A DNA stretch of 64,000 nucleotides from Aeromicrobium fastidiosum (GTDB lineage: Bacteria; Actinomycetota; Actinomycetes; Propionibacteriales; Nocardioidaceae), in contig NZ_JAGIOG010000001.1 of assembly GCF_017876595.1 (NCBI RefSeq), positions 2,170,001 to 2,234,000 of the forward strand. Direction: 5' to 3'. This document shows positions 24,530 to 34,422 of the stretch, in pieces. Under the pieces are notes generated by a model. It saw only the letters and a list, made by a program, of their open reading frames with translations, ran no database searches and had not been told where the DNA came from. A program made the translations under genes and the position numbers. Each line of letters opens with the position of its first letter. Position 1 is the first letter of the stretch.

Positions 24530-26566
24530 TCAGCTGGCGAGCGTCTTGGCGACGAGCGTCAGCACGTCGTACGTCGCGACGGGCTGGCCCTCGGCGTTGG
24601 TGACGACGGCGTCCCAGCGCACCTCGCCGTAGTCGGCGCTGTTGCGGGGGCTGATCTGCTTGACCGTGAGGGTCACGTCGATCGTGTCGCCGGCCTTGAC
24701 CGGGGTCAGGAACCGCAGGTCGTCGACGCCGAAGTTGGCGAGCACCGGTCCGGGGTTGGGCTCGACGAACAGGCCTGCGGCGATCGAGACCACGAGGTAG
24801 CCGTGGGCGACGATGCCACCGAACAGGGGGTTGGCCGCTGCGGCCTCGGGATCGGTGTGGGCGTAGAACGTGTCGCCGGTGAACTCGGCGAAGTGGCCGA
24901 TGTCGTCCAGCGTGATCGTCCGGGACGCCGAGCGGATCGTGTCGCCGATCGTCAGCTCGGCCAAGCTCTTGCGGAACGGGTGCACGTCGTCGACGAGCTG
25001 CGCGGAACCCTTGGTCCACCGCCCCGTGATGGCCGTGAGCATGTCGGGGGACGCCTGGATCGCGCTGCGCTGCATGTGGTGCAGCACGCCACGGATGCCG
25101 CCGAGCTCCTCGCCGCCGCCGGCGCGTCCGGGACCGCCGTGCACCAGCACGGGCAGGGGAGAGCCGTGACCGGTCGACTCGGGCGCGTCGTCGCGGTCGA
25201 GCACGAGGATGCGTCCGTGCCACGGGGCCAGGCCGATCGTGACGGTGCGAGCGACCTCGGGGTCGTGGGTGACCAGCGAACCGGCGAGGCTGCCCTGGCC
25301 CTTCGCCGCCAGGGCGATCGCCTCGTCGAGCGAGTCGTACGTCAGCACCGTGCTGACGGGGCCGAAGGCCTCGACGTCGTGCGGCTCGGTCGCGCCGGCT
25401 CGTGCGCGCAGCAGGATGGGAGAGATGAAGGCGCCCGTCGAGGCGTCGCCGCCGACCACGTCGACCGCGTCGGGATCGCCGAACACGATCTCGGCCGAGC
25501 CGCGCAGGGCCTGGACGGCCTTGCGCACCTCGTCGCGCTGACCGAGACTCGCCAGGGCACCCATGCGGACGCCCTCGGCGGTCGGGTTGCCGACCGTGAT
25601 CGTCGCGAGCCTGGCGCTGATGGCCTCGACCACGGCGTCGGCGATGCCGGACGGGACGATGGCGCGGCGGATGGCGGTGCACTTCTGGCCGGCCTTGACC
25701 GTCATCTCGGCCACGACGCCCTTGACGAACAGGTCGAACTCGGGATCGTCGGTCGCGACGTCGGGTCCGAGGATCGAGCAGTTGAGCGAGTCGGCCTCGA
25801 TGCCGAGCTGCACGCCTCCGTGCAGCACAGACGGGTGCTGGCGCAGCGTCGCGCCCGTGGCGGCCGACCCGGTGAACGCCACCGAGTCCTGCGCGCCGAG
25901 CTGGTCGAGCAGGCCTTCGGGGCTCCCGCACAGCAGCTGCAGCGAGCCCTCGGGAAGGATCCCGGAGTCGATGATGCGCCGGACGACCGCCTCGGTCAGG
26001 TAGGCGCCGTCGCTGGCGGGCTTGACGATCGTCGGAAGCCCGGCCAGGAAGGCGGGGGCCAGCTTCTCGAGCATGCCCCAGACGGGGAAGTTGAAGGCGT
26101 TGATCTGCACCGCGACGCCGGGCCGCGAGGTGTACAGGTGCTGGCCCAGGAAGACGCCGGTCTTGCCCAGCTGCTCGGTGCCGCCGTCCAGGACGATCGT
26201 GTCGTTCGGCAGCTCGCGCGCGCCCTTGCTGGCGTAGCTGAAGACCGTGCCGATGCCGCCGTCGATGTCGACCTGCGAGTCCCGCAGCGTGGCACCGGTG
26301 CGGGCGGACAGCGCGTAGAGCTCGTCCTTGTCGCTGCCGAGGTGCTTGGCCAGCGACTTCAGCAGGCCGGCGCGTTGGTGGAACGTCAGCGCGCGGACGG
26401 CGGGGCCGCCGACACCCCTGGCGTGATCGACCATCGCGGCCAGGTCGAGGCCGGTCGACGAGATGCGCGCGACCTCCTCGCCGGTCGACGCGTCGAGCAG
26501 CGCCCGCCCTTCGTCGGGGGCGCTGTACCAGGATCCAGCCGCGTAGCTCTCGAGCAGTCTGCTCAT
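24530..26566 (-). CDS. paaZ: Bifunctional oxepin-CoA hydrolase / aldehyde dehydrogenase PaaZ
   Basis: A 678-residue two-domain enzyme that opens the oxepin-CoA ring and oxidises the resulting aldehyde to 3-oxo-5,6-dehydrosuberyl-CoA. The N-terminal aldehyde dehydrogenase (about 1-520) has the general base E257 (GIEADS) and nucleophile C296 (GQKCTAIRR), nearly the same numbers as in E. coli PaaZ. The C-terminal MaoC-like hydratase has FAEFTGDTFYAHTDPEAA near 564-581 and an FGGIVAHGYL stretch. It is transcribed away from paaA; the shared gap of 97 bases contains a TetR-type palindrome. Confidence 0.94.
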   Translation of the reverse strand: MSRLLESYAAGSWYSAPDEGRALLDASTGEEVARISSTGLDLAAMVDHARGVGGPAVRALTFHQRAGLLKSLAKHLGSDKDELYALSARTGATLRDSQVDIDGGIGTVFSYASKGARELPNDTIVLDGGTEQLGKTGVFLGQHLYTSRPGVAVQINAFNFPVWGMLEKLAPAFLAGLPTIVKPASDGAYLTEAVVRRIIDSGILPEGSLQLLCGSPEGLLDQLGAQDSVAFTGSAATGATLRQHPSVLHGGVQLGIEADSLNCSILGPDVATDDPEFDLFVKGVVAEMTVKAGQKCTAIRRAIVPSGIADAVVEAISARLATITVGNPTAEGVRMGALASLGQRDEVRKAVQALRGSAEIVFGDPDAVDVVGGDASTGAFISPILLRARAGATEPHDVEAFGPVSTVLTYDSLDEAIALAAKGQGSLAGSLVTHDPEVARTVTIGLAPWHGRILVLDRDDAPESTGHGSPLPVLVHGGPGRAGGGEELGGIRGVLHHMQRSAIQASPDMLTAITGRWTKGSAQLVDDVHPFRKSLAELTIGDTIRSASRTITLDDIGHFAEFTGDTFYAHTDPEAAAANPLFGGIVAHGYLVVSIAAGLFVEPNPGPVLANFGVDDLRFLTPVKAGDTIDVTLTVKQISPRNSADYGEVRWDAVVTNAEGQPVATYDVLTLVAKTLAS

Positions 26567-26612
26567 GGAAAAACCTTTCGTTGACCGAATCTGATGTCGC
26601 GTGCAAGACTAT

Positions 26613-26634
26613 TACAGACCGTTCGGTCAGTAAA
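26613..26634. promoter_or_regulatory. Candidate PaaR (TetR) operator between paaZ and paaA
   Basis: A 22-base near-perfect palindrome, TTACAGACCG/CGGTCAGTAA around a central TT, with one mismatched pair. It lies in the divergent paaZ-paaA gap and resembles TetR-family operators with a GACCG-nn-CGGTC core. The likely binder is the TetR protein encoded at 33760-34383. A related half-site TTGACCGAA is at 26581-26589. Confidence 0.6.
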
Positions 26635-26663
26635 TGCCTTGCGACGACATTCTTGGAGGGGTC

Positions 26664-27668
26664 ATGACGGTGGCACCGGAGCGGGACGAGCAGGAGCTGC
26701 TCGCGCAGTTCGAGTCGACGATCGGCCATCACGACCGCATCGAGCCGCGCGACTGGATGCCCGACGGCTACCGCAGGACCGTGGTGCGGCAGGTGGCCCA
26801 GCACGCCCACTCCGAGATCATCGGCATGCAGCCCGAGGGCAACTGGATCACCCGCGCGCCGTCGCTGCGACGCAAGGCCACGCTGCTGGCCAAGGTGCAG
26901 GACGAGGCCGGGCACGGGCTGTACCTCTACTCGGCGTGCGAGACGCTCGGTGTCTCCCGCAATGAGCTCACCGAGATGCTGATCAACGGCAAGCAGAAGT
27001 ACTCGTCGATCTTCAACTATCCGACGCTGTCGTACGCCGATGTCGGCGTCATCGGCTGGCTCGTCGACGGCGCGGCGATCTGCAACCAGGTGCCGCTGTG
27101 TCGCACGTCGTACGGTCCGTACGGACGCGCCATGATCCGGGTCTGCAAGGAGGAGTCGTTCCACCAGCGCCAGGGCTACGAGCTGCTCGCCACGATGATG
27201 CGCGGTACCGACGAGCAGCGCGCGATGGTGCAGGAGTCGGTCGATCGGTTCTGGTGGCCCGCGCTGATGATGTTCGGCCCTCCCGACGATGACTCGCCCA
27301 ACACGGCGCAGTCGATGGCCTGGGGCATCAAGCGCAACACCAACGACGACCTGCGTCAGCGGATGGTCGACATGACGGTCCCGCAGGCCAACGCCCTGGG
27401 CGTGACGCTGCCGGACCCGGACCTGAGGTGGAACGAGGAGCGTGAGGCGCACGACTTCGGCCAGCCCGACTGGGACGAGTTCAAGGACGTCATCAGCGGC
27501 AACGGTCCCTGCAACGCCCAGCGCATCGAACACCGACGGCGCGCGTGGGAGGACGGGGCCTGGGTGCGTGAGGCTGCCACGGCCTTCGCCGCACGGTCCG
27601 CCGGCGTGGCAGATCAGGCGACCACCACTGTCGTCGACGACGAGCTCGAGGGGTGCCCCCGATGGTGA
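26664..27668 (+). CDS. paaA: Phenylacetyl-CoA 1,2-epoxidase subunit PaaA
   Basis: A 334-residue catalytic subunit of the multicomponent epoxidase that converts phenylacetyl-CoA to its ring-1,2-epoxide. It is a ferritin-like di-iron protein. Iron-ligand regions are visible as [37 protein letters not shown] near 76-95 and [14 protein letters not shown] near 163-176. The start ATG follows GGAGGG by three bases; an in-frame upstream ATG at 26634 lies within the palindrome and is less likely. First gene of the paaABCDE run. Confidence 0.95.
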   Translation: MTVAPERDEQELLAQFESTIGHHDRIEPRDWMPDGYRRTVVRQVAQHAHSEIIGMQPEGNWITRAPSLRRKATLLAKVQDEAGHGLYLYSACETLGVSRNELTEMLINGKQKYSSIFNYPTLSYADVGVIGWLVDGAAICNQVPLCRTSYGPYGRAMIRVCKEESFHQRQGYELLATMMRGTDEQRAMVQESVDRFWWPALMMFGPPDDDSPNTAQSMAWGIKRNTNDDLRQRMVDMTVPQANALGVTLPDPDLRWNEEREAHDFGQPDWDEFKDVISGNGPCNAQRIEHRRRAWEDGAWVREAATAFAARSAGVADQATTTVVDDELEGCPRW

Positions 27669-27961
27669 CCACGAACCCGTCCGCCGAGTGGCCTCTCTAC
27701 GAGGTCTTCGTCCGCGGCAAGCGTGGACTCAACCACGTTCACGTCGGCTCGCTGCACGCGGCCGACGACGACATGGCCGTCCGGCACGCCCGCGACGTCT
27801 ACACCCGCCGCAACGAGGGCGTCAGCATCTGGGTCGTGAAGGCCGTCGACGTCACGGCGTCCAGCCCGGATGAGAAGGATCCGATGTTCGCCCCCAGCGG
27901 CGACAAGGTCTACCGGCACCCGACGTTCTACGACATCCCCGACGACGTCCCCCACATGTAG
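27662..27961 (+). CDS. paaB: Phenylacetyl-CoA epoxidase subunit PaaB
   Basis: A 99-residue small subunit of the epoxidase, thought to bridge the PaaAC units. It has the family opening [24 protein letters not shown] near residues 9-30, then [11 protein letters not shown]-like and VSIWVVKA stretches. The ATG at 27662 overlaps the end of paaA by seven bases; a GTG three codons upstream is possible. No cofactor site is expected. Confidence 0.94.
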   Translation: MVTTNPSAEWPLYEVFVRGKRGLNHVHVGSLHAADDDMAVRHARDVYTRRNEGVSIWVVKAVDVTASSPDEKDPMFAPSGDKVYRHPTFYDIPDDVPHM

Positions 27962-27973
27962 GAGTGCGGACCC

Positions 27974-28897
27974 ATGGTTGAACAAGTGGATCACGAGAGT
28001 GTCTATGACGGCCTGCTCGGCGGGGACGACTCGCAGTGGGCGTTCGGCACCGACTTCGAGGACCCGTTGGCGGGCGTGGACACGACGTTGCCCGAGGGCG
28101 TGGACGGCCACGACCTCGCGACGTACTGCCTGATGCTCGCCGACGACGCGCTCGTCATGTCGCACCGGTTGTCACAGTGGTGCAGCAAGGCCCCCGACCT
28201 CGAGGAGGACATCGCCCTGGCGAATGTCGCGCTCGATCTGCTCGGGCAGACCCGCCTGCTGCTGGCCCGTGCCGCAGCCGCCGACCCCTCGGTCGTGCCG
28301 GCCCTGCCGGAGGGCTCGCCGGTGCCGCCCGAGGACGCGCTGGCCTTCTTCCGCGGCGACCGCGAGTTCTTGAACGTGCGCCTGGTCGAGGCCGAGAACG
28401 GCGACTTCGGTCGCACGATGGCCAGGCTGCTGGTCTTCGCGACGTGGCGACTGGCGCTGTTCGAGCGCCTCGCGTCGAGCCGCGACCGGGTGCTGTCGGC
28501 CGTCGCGGTCAAGGGCGTCAAGGAGATGACCTACCACCGCGACTATGCCGCGCGCTGGTTCCTGACGCTGGCCCAGGGCACCGACGAATCGCGTCGCCGC
28601 GTGGTCGACGGACTGACCGCGATCTGGTCGTTGCACCACGAGCTGTTCGTGACCACCGACGTCGAGCAGTCCGTGGCCGACGCCGGCGTCGGCGTGGCGC
28701 CGCACCAGGTGGCCGACGAGGTCGACGTGCTGCTCGAGCAGGTCTTCTCGCTCAGCGGTGTCGAGCGGCCCACGGTCTCGCCGTTGGCCGGTGTTCGCGG
28801 CCGAACGGGACGCCACGGCCTGCACACCGAGGCGCTCAGCAAGCTGCTCGCCGAGATGCAGGTCGTGGCGCGCGCCCACCCGACGGGCACCTGGTGA
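27974..28897 (+). CDS. paaC: Phenylacetyl-CoA epoxidase subunit PaaC
   Basis: A 307-residue ferritin-like subunit that pairs with PaaA but lacks a complete di-iron centre in the known family. LADDALVMSHRLSQWCSKAPDLEED near 55-79, LARLLVFATWRLALFERL-like and KEMTYHRDYAARWFLTLAQG near 180-200 are typical. The start ATG comes 12 bases after paaB, preceded by GGAG. Its last codon overlaps the GTG start of paaD as GTGA. Confidence 0.93.
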   Translation: MVEQVDHESVYDGLLGGDDSQWAFGTDFEDPLAGVDTTLPEGVDGHDLATYCLMLADDALVMSHRLSQWCSKAPDLEEDIALANVALDLLGQTRLLLARAAAADPSVVPALPEGSPVPPEDALAFFRGDREFLNVRLVEAENGDFGRTMARLLVFATWRLALFERLASSRDRVLSAVAVKGVKEMTYHRDYAARWFLTLAQGTDESRRRVVDGLTAIWSLHHELFVTTDVEQSVADAGVGVAPHQVADEVDVLLEQVFSLSGVERPTVSPLAGVRGRTGRHGLHTEALSKLLAEMQVVARAHPTGTW

Positions 28898-29412
28898 CGG
28901 CCGTGCAGACGGCACCGTCGCTGCAGCAGCGCGCCCACGACGTCGCCGCATCGGTGACCGACCCGGAGATGCCGATGCTCACCCTGGAAGACCTCGGGGT
29001 GCTGCGCGGTGTCGAGGTGACGGACGAGAAGGTCACCGTCACGATCACCCCGACCTACAGCGGCTGCCCCGCCATGGCGACGATGCGCGACGACCTCGTG
29101 CACCGGCTGCAGGACGACGGCTTCGGCGACGTCGAGGTGAGGGTGAGCCTCTCGCCGGCGTGGTCCACCGACTGGATCACCCCCCGGGGCCGTCGGGCGC
29201 TGACCGACCACGGCCTCTCCGCGCCGGGCCCGGCGCCGTCCCACGCGGGCCCCGTCCCGCTGTCGCTGCTGCCGAGACGTCGCGCGCTGACGTGCCCGCG
29301 CTGCGGCTCCGCCGAGGTCGAGCTCACGTCCGAGTTCGGGCCCACCGCCTGCAAGGCCCTCTACCGCTGTGCCGCGTGCCTCGAGCCGTTCGAGCACGTC
29401 AAGGAGATCTGA
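28894..29412 (+). CDS. paaD: Epoxidase maturation factor PaaD (MIP18/DUF59 family)
   Basis: A 172-residue PaaD. A MIP18/DUF59 domain fills the N-terminal two thirds (SVTDPEMPMLTLEDLGVLR near 21-39, TPTYSGCPAM near 52-61). A C-terminal zinc-ribbon follows with CPRCGS and, after about 20 residues, CAAC. It is thought to help assemble the iron centres of the epoxidase and PaaE. The GTG start overlaps the paaC stop (GTGA), so translation is coupled. Confidence 0.93.
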   Translation: MTAVQTAPSLQQRAHDVAASVTDPEMPMLTLEDLGVLRGVEVTDEKVTVTITPTYSGCPAMATMRDDLVHRLQDDGFGDVEVRVSLSPAWSTDWITPRGRRALTDHGLSAPGPAPSHAGPVPLSLLPRRRALTCPRCGSAEVELTSEFGPTACKALYRCAACLEPFEHVKEI

Positions 29413-29413
29413 G

Positions 29414-30529
29414 ATGACCGTCGACGAGACCGACTCGCGCTCCGCCTCACCCGCCCGTGCGGCTTTCCACCGCCTGACCGTCGCAGCCGTCGAGCGGCTG
29501 ACGGACGACTCCGCTGCGGTCACGTTCGACGTGCCGGACGACCTGCGGGACGCCTTCGACTTCCGCGCCGGGCAGTCGCTGACGATCCGTCGACACGTCG
29601 AATCCTCGACAGGCTCGGGGGGCGTGGTGGAGCACCGCCGCTCGTACTCGATCTGCGCGCCGGCCGGCTCGAAGCCGCGCATCGGCGTCCGCGAGATCCC
29701 CGGCGGCCTGTTCTCGTCGTGGCTCGTCCACGACGTGCGACCCGGCGACGTGCTCGAGGTGCAGACGCCGACCGGCAGCTTCCGTGCCGATCCGGCGGAG
29801 GGGGGCAGGCACCTGTGCATCGCGGCAGGGTCGGGCATCACGCCGATGCTGTCGATCGCCTCGACGGTGCTGGCGAACCCCGATGCCGCTGTCACGCTCC
29901 TGTACGGCAACCGGACCAGCGGCTCGGTGATGTTCGCCGAAGAGCTCGCCGACCTCAAGAACCGCTACGGGCCACGACTCGACCTCGTGCACGTGCTGTC
30001 GCGTGAGCCCCGCGACGTCGAGCTGTTCTCGGGACGTCTCGAGGCCGAGCGTCTCCGCCGGCTGCTCGCGGTGCTCGTGCCGATCGACGCGGTCGACCAC
30101 GTGTGGCTGTGCGGCCCGTTCGGCATGATCGCCGACTCCCGCGAGGTGCTCGAGGAGGTCGGGGTCGATCCGGACAAGGTCCACTTCGAGCTGTTCTACG
30201 TCGACGAGCCGCCGCCCGAGCTGCACCGCGCCGAGGCGGTCGTCTCGGGCGACACCAGCGACGTCACGATCGTCCTGGACGGGCGCACGACCACGGCGGC
30301 CATGCCCCGCGGACAGAGCATCCTCGACGGTGCCGCCGCGACCCGCAACGACCTGCCGTTCGCCTGCAAGGGCGGCGTCTGTGGCACGTGCCGCGCCAAG
30401 CTCTGCGACGGCGAGGCGGACATGCGCCGCAACTACGCGCTGGAGAAGGCCGAGGTCGAGCAGGGCTTCGTCCTGACCTGCCAGACCTTCCCCGTCAGCG
30501 ACCAGCTCACCGTCGACTTCGACGCCTGA
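29414..30529 (+). CDS. paaE: Phenylacetyl-CoA epoxidase reductase PaaE
   Basis: A 371-residue NAD(P)H reductase feeding electrons to PaaABC. The order is FAD domain (RRSYSICAPAG near 76), NAD domain (AAGSGITPMLS near 137 and the C-terminal CGPFGMI) and a C-terminal plant-type [2Fe-2S] domain with CKGGVCGTC and a later Cys in LTCQTFP. Its start is one base after the paaD stop, behind AAGGAG at 29401-29406. Length and layout match E. coli PaaE. Confidence 0.94.
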   Translation: MTVDETDSRSASPARAAFHRLTVAAVERLTDDSAAVTFDVPDDLRDAFDFRAGQSLTIRRHVESSTGSGGVVEHRRSYSICAPAGSKPRIGVREIPGGLFSSWLVHDVRPGDVLEVQTPTGSFRADPAEGGRHLCIAAGSGITPMLSIASTVLANPDAAVTLLYGNRTSGSVMFAEELADLKNRYGPRLDLVHVLSREPRDVELFSGRLEAERLRRLLAVLVPIDAVDHVWLCGPFGMIADSREVLEEVGVDPDKVHFELFYVDEPPPELHRAEAVVSGDTSDVTIVLDGRTTTAAMPRGQSILDGAAATRNDLPFACKGGVCGTCRAKLCDGEADMRRNYALEKAEVEQGFVLTCQTFPVSDQLTVDFDA

Positions 30530-30557
30530 CCGTCGACCACGCCCCACAGGGAGAACC

Positions 30558-31732
<1,175 letters not shown>

Positions 31733-31736
<4 letters not shown>

Positions 31737-32485
31737 CCGCCGGCGACGGTGCCGCGGTCCTCGTCGAGGACAGGGACGACCGCACCGTCCTGCGCCTCAA
31801 CCGCCCCGACGTGCGCAACGCGATCGACCAGCAGATGGTCGACGAGCTGCACGCCGCGTGCACGCGGCTCGAGCAGCGACCCCGGGTCGCGCTGATCGTG
31901 GGTGAGGGGACGACCTTCGCAGCCGGTGCCGACATCGCCCAGCTGCGCGAACGCCGCCGCGACGACGCCCTGCGCGGCATCAACTCGGGCATCTTCGACC
32001 GCATCCGCCGACTGCCCATGCCGACCATCGCGCTGATCGACGGGTACGCGCTCGGCGGCGGGGCCGAGCTGGCCTACGCCTGCGACTTTCGGCTGGGCAC
32101 GCCGTCGACCAGGATCGGCAACCCCGAGCCCGGCCTCGGCATCCTCGCCGCAGCCGGTGCGGGGTGGCGCCTGGCCGAGCTGGTGGGCGAGCCCGTCGCC
32201 AAGGAGATCCTGCTCGCCGGACGTGTGCTGGGTGCCGACGAGGCCCTCGCCGTCCACCTCCTCAACGAGGTCGTCGAGCCCGGCGACCTCGAGACGGCGG
32301 GCCACCGGTGGGCCGACCGCATCGCGGCGCAGGCTCCCCTCGCGATCAGGCTGACGAAGTCGCTGTTCCACGCCCCGCGTGACGCCCACCCGCTGATCGA
32401 CGACATCGCCCAGGCCGTGCTGTTCGAGACCGACGACAAGCACGACCGCATGACCGCGTTCCTCGAGCGCAGGAAGAAGGACTGA
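31733..32485 (+). CDS. paaF: Enoyl-CoA hydratase, PaaF-like
   Basis: A 250-residue crotonase-fold protein, probably hydrating 2,3-dehydroadipyl-CoA. Oxyanion-hole segments are FAAGADIAQLRER near 62-74 and IDGYALGGGAELAYACDFRLG near 102-122. NPEPGLGILAAAG follows with the usual Glu position. The GTG start overlaps the thiolase stop as GTGA; the open frame extends upstream in the thiolase gene without meaning. The hydroxyacyl-CoA dehydrogenase gene begins two bases after its stop. Confidence 0.85.
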
Positions 32486-32487
32486 CC

Positions 32488-33330
32488 ATGGCACTTCCCG
32501 ACCTCGTCGGTGTGTACGGCGGCGGACGCATGGGCGCGGGCATCGCCCACGCCTTCCTCGCAGCCGGCACGAGCGTCGTGATCGTCGAGAGCGACGACAC
32601 CAGCGCCGCGGCGGCACGCGGACGCGTCGAGACGAGCCTCGGACGCGCAGCCGAGCGCGGTCTGCTGTCCGAGCAGCCCGCTGACGTCCTCGACCGGCTG
32701 GTGGTGGCGACCACCGCGGCTGCCTTGGTCGACGCCCAGCTCGTGGTCGAAGCCGTGCCGGAGGACCCGGCCGTCAAGGCCCGGGTGTTCGCCGCGGTGC
32801 AGGACGCTGCGCCCGGCGCGTACCTCGCGACCAACACGAGCTCGTTGTCGATCGACGGGCTCGCCGCGACCCTGCGCGACCCGTCCCGGTTCATCGGGCT
32901 GCACTTCTTCAACCCGGTGCCCGCCAGCGACCTCGTCGAGCTCGTCGTCGGCTCCGCGACGTCGCCCGATCTGGTCACCGCGGCACAGGGCTGGGTCGCC
33001 GACCTCGGCAAGACGGCCATCACGGTCGCCGACTCCCCGGGTTTCGCCAGCAGTCGGCTCGGCGTCGCGATCGCGCTCGAGGCGATGCGCATGATCGACG
33101 AGGGCGTCGCCTCTGCCGAGGACATCGACACCGCCATGACCCTCGGCTACCGGCATCCGACGGGGCCGCTGCGCACGACCGACATCGTCGGGCTCGACGT
33201 GCGGCTCGCGATCGCCGAGCACCTCGAGCGCGAGCTCGGCCCTCGGTTCGCGCCGCCGCAGGTGCTGCGCGACAAGGTGGCCGCGGGCGATCTCGGGCGC
33301 AAGACCGGCCGGGGGTTCTACTCGTGGTGA
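32488..33330 (+). CDS. paaH: 3-hydroxyacyl-CoA dehydrogenase, PaaH type
   Basis: A 280-residue NAD-dependent dehydrogenase that would oxidise 3-hydroxyadipyl-CoA. It has the Rossmann motif VYGGGRMGAGIAHAF near 7-21, LATNTSSLSI, the catalytic-His segment FIGLHFFNPVPASDLVE near 132-148, and PGFASSRLGVAIALEAMRM. The C-terminal block ends GRKTGRGFYSW. At 280 residues it is a single-domain enzyme without a second C-terminal domain, unlike E. coli PaaH (about 475). paaI overlaps its 3' end. Confidence 0.88.
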   Translation: MALPDLVGVYGGGRMGAGIAHAFLAAGTSVVIVESDDTSAAAARGRVETSLGRAAERGLLSEQPADVLDRLVVATTAAALVDAQLVVEAVPEDPAVKARVFAAVQDAAPGAYLATNTSSLSIDGLAATLRDPSRFIGLHFFNPVPASDLVELVVGSATSPDLVTAAQGWVADLGKTAITVADSPGFASSRLGVAIALEAMRMIDEGVASAEDIDTAMTLGYRHPTGPLRTTDIVGLDVRLAIAEHLERELGPRFAPPQVLRDKVAAGDLGRKTGRGFYSW

Positions 33331-33758
33331 CGGCGTGGGACGTGGCTCGCAGCAGTGCCGAGACGATGTGGGCCGACGACGCGGCGAGTCGTGCGCTGGG
33401 CATGGAGATCGTCCACGTGGGACCTGGGTCTGCCACGGTGTCGATGCTCGTGCGACCCGACATGATCAACGGCTGGGACGTCTGCCACGGTGGCCTGATC
33501 GCCGCACTGGCCGATTCGGCGTTCGCACTGGCCTGCAACTCGCACGGCGAGGTGACGGTGGCCGCGGGGTTCGACGTGTCGTTCCTCGAGTCGGCCCGCT
33601 TGGGCGACTCGCTCGTGGCGACGGCGGGCGAGCGGAGCACGCGCGGTCGCAACGGCATCTACGACGTCACGGTCAGCCGCACGACGGGCGACGGGTCGTC
33701 GATGATCGCCGAGTTCCGTGGCCGCAGCCGGTCCCTCGGTCGTCCGATCGCCGACTGA
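33327..33758 (+). CDS. paaI: Hydroxyphenylacetyl-CoA thioesterase PaaI
   Basis: A hotdog-fold thioesterase of about 143 residues. PDMINGWDVCHGGLIAALADSAFALACNS near 43-72 is the PaaI signature, with the Asn/His-Gly-Gly and Asp positions of the active site. The family rescues CoA from dead-end phenylacetyl-type thioesters. The second of two adjacent GTG codons is chosen because it makes the GTGA overlap seen repeatedly in this operon; the first (33324) adds one residue. Its stop is one base from the stop of the convergent TetR gene. Confidence 0.9.
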   Translation: MTAWDVARSSAETMWADDAASRALGMEIVHVGPGSATVSMLVRPDMINGWDVCHGGLIAALADSAFALACNSHGEVTVAAGFDVSFLESARLGDSLVATAGERSTRGRNGIYDVTVSRTTGDGSSMIAEFRGRSRSLGRPIAD

Positions 33759-33759
33759 C

Positions 33760-34383
33760 TCAGGACGGGTGGACCGCGAGTCCGTCGAATGCGAGCGTCG
33801 CGACCGACGAGGCCAGGACGTCGACGTCGACGGGGCCGCCCGGGCGATACCACTCGACGAGCGAGTTGACCATGCCGAACAGCAGGCGGCTGATCAGCTC
33901 GGGCGGGATGTCCGACCGCAGGGCACCCTCGTCGACGGCCGCCCGGACGAGTGAGGTGAGCTTGTCGTCGATCGCGCGCCGCCGCTCGAGTGCGGCCAGC
34001 TCGATCTCGCTGTTGCCGCGCACCCGCAGCAGCAGCGTGACGGCCGGCAGGTGCTCGGCGAGGATCACGACCGACTCCTGCACGACGGTGCGCAGGCGTG
34101 CGTGCGCGCTGGCGCCGGGAGCGGCGGATGCGGCACTGTCGACCGCCGTCGTGAGGCCGTCGAGTGCCTCGTCGAGGGCAGCCGAGAGGAGGTGCTCCTT
34201 GCTCGGCACGTGGTGGTAGATCGCCGACTTCGTCAGGCCGAGCTCCTTGGCGAGATCGCCCATGCTCGTGCCGTCGTAACCCTGCCGGTTGAACAGGTCG
34301 ATGGCCCTGCGCAGGACGGTCTCCTGGTCGTACCCGGGGCGGCCACGACGAGGAGCCGGATCATTGCTGGCGTGGTCGCTCAC
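33760..34383 (-). CDS. paaR: TetR family regulator, probable PaaR
   Basis: A 207-residue TetR protein. After a disordered start, the HTH spans about 20-60 (AIDLFNRQGYDGTSMGDLAKELGLTK and SAIYHHVPSKEHLL). The ligand domain ends with a WYRPGG motif typical of a TetR/AcrR subgroup common with CoA-thioester catabolism. It lies tail to tail with paaI at the end of the paa genes. The palindrome between paaZ and paaA is its best candidate operator, with phenylacetyl-CoA the expected inducer. No PaaX-type regulator is present. The symbol is by context. Confidence 0.78.
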   Translation of the reverse strand: MSDHASNDPAPRRGRPGYDQETVLRRAIDLFNRQGYDGTSMGDLAKELGLTKSAIYHHVPSKEHLLSAALDEALDGLTTAVDSAASAAPGASAHARLRTVVQESVVILAEHLPAVTLLLRVRGNSEIELAALERRRAIDDKLTSLVRAAVDEGALRSDIPPELISRLLFGMVNSLVEWYRPGGPVDVDVLASSVATLAFDGLAVHPS

Positions 34384-34422
34384 GGACCAAGAGTCTCATG
34401 GGCGTGGCAGGGCGACCGCGGG

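Noticed and set aside
24033-27533. A 1166-codon minus-strand open frame over the EthD, paaZ and paaA region
   Set aside because: It is out of frame with paaZ and the EthD gene and antisense to paaA, with an Arg-rich low-information translation. The real genes in other frames have clear motifs.
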